Below, one piece after another: positions 61,710-64,000 of a DNA stretch of 64,000 nt (the first letter of the stretch is position 1; each line of letters begins with the position of its first letter). The notes beneath the pieces were generated by a model that saw nothing but the letters and a program-made list of their open reading frames with translations, was not told the origin of the DNA and ran no database searches. Both the position numbers and the translations under genes were made by a program. The DNA comes from Gnetum montanum (lineage: Eukaryota; Streptophyta; Gnetopsida; Gnetales; Gnetaceae). The stretch is taken from the NCBI GenBank assembly GCA_015680685.1, contig MNCI01025195.1:68477-132476 (forward strand), written 5' to 3'.

Positions 61710-62585
61710 TGATGAGCGACGAAGTACCCTTGCACTCAACCATACGAATACGAATGTTCACACGTGATCGGATTGAACTCCACTAATAGGCTAGTTGTGG
61801 CATCTAGATAGTTACACATTGATCGCAATTTGTTGTCTTCCCACCTGGACTAGTATTACTTTGTCATGTATGGTTTAGTTCAGAGTGAGGCATATGATGT
61901 GATCCTAAACTAATGCTACTCCTAGAGAAAATGGAAGATAATATTGATTAAACTAATGAGCAATAGGAAATGAGTCTAAGCTAGCCTAAGTGCGATGAAT
62001 ATCCATTCCTTAATCATCCATACACATCTTGGACCTCGTGCACGACTACTACTAGGGTTACCAAGCATAGATCCTGGGTACGCTACTGGGTTGCCAAGTA
62101 GTCATACTTAAATACTCGTGAGTAAGTCGTACTCATTTCACATTTATCAATAAGAATAGTAAATGATGATAAATAAATATTAACTAAGAAAGCAATAAAT
62201 AACAATAACAATTAACAATTAAACTAGACAATTAAAACTAAGTGAATGCTACAATGATGAAGTAATCTTGATCTTTATTTCTGGTCATGTGCCTGTCCAA
62301 GTACATCACACTCGAATAAAGGTGTCGTACAATTACAAGCATCACACTACGGGCATGCACCTGGGAGAATAATCTAACTCCTACAAAAACAAACTACAAG
62401 AACCTCCATACAATTAACCCAAAAGATGCCTAAATGAGGCGGAAGGCCCTCTTTATTATAGGTTGGGATAGGTTGCTACATAAATGGGGCCCTATCAATG
62501 AAGGAAGGCTACGTCAACAGGGCCACGTCAACGCCGACGTGTATATGTAGCCCCGTCAACGCATTGACATAATGACACTTCATCA
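61710..62585 (-). repeat. 5' LTR of B
   Basis: 876 bp; the minus-strand start is TGATGAAGTGTCATT and the end CGTCGCTCATCA. Confidence 0.93.
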
Positions 62586-62590
62586 GTTAC

Positions 62591-63193
62591 CATACCTAAA
62601 AATGTCCATAGGCACTAAAGGAAATGAATGTAATGCATACCTATACAACAAAAAAAACATGTTAAAACCACCAATTTGAGATAATAACTCTATGTTATAC
62701 AAAACTACAAGTTAGGACCACATGGGTAGTGAGATGAGATGGACTATAGAAAGGATTGCTTTACCATGGGCACAATGAATCCTTGTGTGTTATTAATGGT
62801 TAAATAATCATGAGCCATTCTTTCTAAGATTCAAACCAAGTCCAAACCACATTTTAGTGACATCCCATCATTTCATCATGTTGATGGACAACCATAAGAC
62901 TATCATAGTTGCAAGGAGTAACATCACTTGGCATTTTGTCCAAGGAAAGAGCTTAGGTATGGCACAAATGTGTTTTCTTTTTCTTTTTTCTTGAAGTTTT
63001 GAGATGCTACAACCTTTTAGGCATGGGTACATGTTTTTCCAGTGGGACCTGTAAAATTTATTTAGTGCCTTTTTATGGTCCTCTTACTCACATTTTTTCT
63101 TAGATCTAGAAGGATATAATTACAACCTCAACAATAAGATAGAACATACAAAAGTATCGAAAGAGAATCCAAAAATCCAATTGATGTCATACC
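62591..63193 (-). other. Continuation of the A spacer after B
   Basis: Homologous to B 58565-59220. Its right end GATGTCATACC abuts the LTR of E, where the paralogue reads GATGTCACACCCTATCC. Confidence 0.6.
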
Positions 63194-63461
63194 TGAAACA
63201 CTGTGAAAATTACGAGTCGGCCTCAGGCAAAGATTCACAATTCAAACGAGAGCACGCATCAGTTTTGCTCAAGGACAAGTTTATGCTCTATCATGCATGG
63301 CAGTGTAATGAGCGTAATAAGCTCCAAAATAGTCGAAGGTAGAGTCCAGAGAAGCACAACAGTTCGACACTTTTTCTCGCGGTGCATGAATAACTTGTCT
63401 TTACGCTCATCACGCGGCAGTGCATACCATTGCATATGTCATCATTAAAGCTAGACATTGT

Positions 63462-63596
63462 TTACGCTTCATCACGCGCAGCTGCGTAGTGAGCGTAAGT
63501 TACACATTGTTTACGCTTCATCACGCGTAGCTGCGTAGTGAGCGTAAGTTGCACATTATTTACACTTTGTTATGCATAGCTGCGTAGTGAGCGTAA
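63462..63596 (+). promoter_or_regulatory. Three tandem 49-bp hairpin repeats in E U3
   Basis: Units start at 63462, 63511 and 63560 (exact 49-bp steps). Each has TTACGCTTCATCACGCG, AGCTGCGTAGTG and AGCGTAA, foldable into a 37-nt stem-loop. The third unit has lost CpGs in its left arm. Confidence 0.8.
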
Positions 63597-63716
63597 AAAA
63601 ATTTTGAGCCTATTGTTTTTTACACCGGATTACGCTCATACACGCAATACAACGCGAATGAGTGTAATACAGCCTGAAAGCAATTGAAGCATGCTCAACA
63701 TGTACCTGCTCTTCAC

Positions 63717-63748
63717 ACGCACAACACGCAAACGAGCGTGTTGTGCGT
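63717..63748 (+). promoter_or_regulatory. Perfect 13-bp hairpin upstream of TATA in E
   Basis: ACGCACAACACGC, loop AAACGA, GCGTGTTGTGCGT. Counterpart of C 36217-36250. Confidence 0.8.
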
Positions 63749-64000
63749 AGTCACAATCTGACTTAAAATGGTCATGCCAACAGGACCCGAAATATCTGGG
63801 ATCCACGTCATCAGGGTTGCGCCTTTTCCACAAAGCGTCATGGCCTATAAATACCTCAGTTGACAAAGATACAGGGGGGAGGCAGAAAATCAGAGAAGCA
63901 GAGACATTTTTCTAAGCACCAGAGCACTTATCACTTTTGTTGGTGAGAAGTCAAAGGGGTAAGAGCATTTTCTGAGTAAGGAAGCATACCTTGAGCGGAG

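Larger units (their letters stand above)
56635..62585 (-). mobile_element. B: complete family-1 element without pol
   Basis: 5951 bp; LTRs 56635-57503 and 61710-62585; flanks GTAAC (56630-56634) and GTTAC (62586-62590), a 4-of-5 target duplication. It is inserted in the spacer of A. Its own spacer near 58540-58600 preserves an uninterrupted relative of the target site (CCCTTGCATAACCATACC). Content: gag, spacer, truncated aORF. Protease, RT and integrase are absent. Confidence 0.9.
63194..64000 (+). repeat. LTR of E (family 2), cut by window end
   Basis: It starts TGAAACACTGTGAAAATTACG, then AGTCGGCCTCAGGCAAAGATT as in C. CpG-rich U3 with hairpins; TATAAATA at 63846-63853. It is inserted in the spacer of A; whether a full element follows is unknown. 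Confidence 0.88.

Overview
The window is intergenic, repeat-dominated DNA from a land plant, most likely a seed plant with a large, heavily methylated genome. I see no intact host gene, no rRNA or tRNA gene and nothing prokaryotic. Almost everything can be read as decayed LTR retrotransposons nested in each other. The open frames are short, and most premature stops are TAG or TGA in places where the related copy keeps CAG, TGG or CGA. CpG is scarce in the older parts. Both are the footprint of cytosine deamination at methylated CG and CHG sites.

Two LTR families dominate. Family 1 has LTRs of about 830-890 bp with ends TGATGA...TCATCA, a tRNA-Asp-type primer site and a GTGGGGGTA polypurine tract. 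It carries gag, pol (PR-RT-RNase H-integrase) and an extra ORF (aORF) downstream of pol, as in the Tat/Athila branch of Ty3-gypsy. Copies: T1 (1-9679, plus strand, left end outside the window), G (minus, in three pieces between 27690 and 52998), F (29111-34233, minus, complete but lacking pol), A (minus, 52117-56634 continued at 62586-63193) and B (56635-62585, minus, complete but lacking pol). Family 2 has LTRs of about 1.54 kb beginning TGAAACA, a primer site TGGCGCTAGAAGGAGG, and gag plus protease but no RT or integrase. Copies: C (35569-49645, CpG-rich and therefore younger), D (from 15178), a related LTR at 25122-26874, and E (63194 to the window end).

Layout: T1 pol, spacer with an internal promoter, aORF and 3' LTR (1-9679); an ORF1-type remnant (10309-11553, minus); a gag-only Ty1-copia remnant (12240-13843, minus); D with gag-PR and several tandem arrays (15178-25121), then a second family-2 LTR; the end of G (integrase to RT) interrupted by F; protease and RT start of G; the 14 kb element C, inserted in G with a perfect CTAGT target-site duplication; gag of G; an LTR shared by G and A; A interrupted by B; and finally E inserted in A.

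The most unusual content is in C and its relatives. C carries on its minus strand a degenerate gene that I can resolve into about nine exons with in-phase GT-AG junctions (45864 to 41769), including a region resembling FCP1/NIF-type phosphatases. A minisatellite lies on each side of it, and the related element D has one such array and no such gene. The family-2 LTRs carry arrays of hairpins; one shows a compensated base-pair change between C and E. Near the 3' end of C, two stem-loops with unrelated stems present nearly identical 15-nt loops.

The sequence has four single N positions (49589, 50535, 53027, 57974). Two of them sit at repeated sequence and probably hide missing or unmerged sequence.
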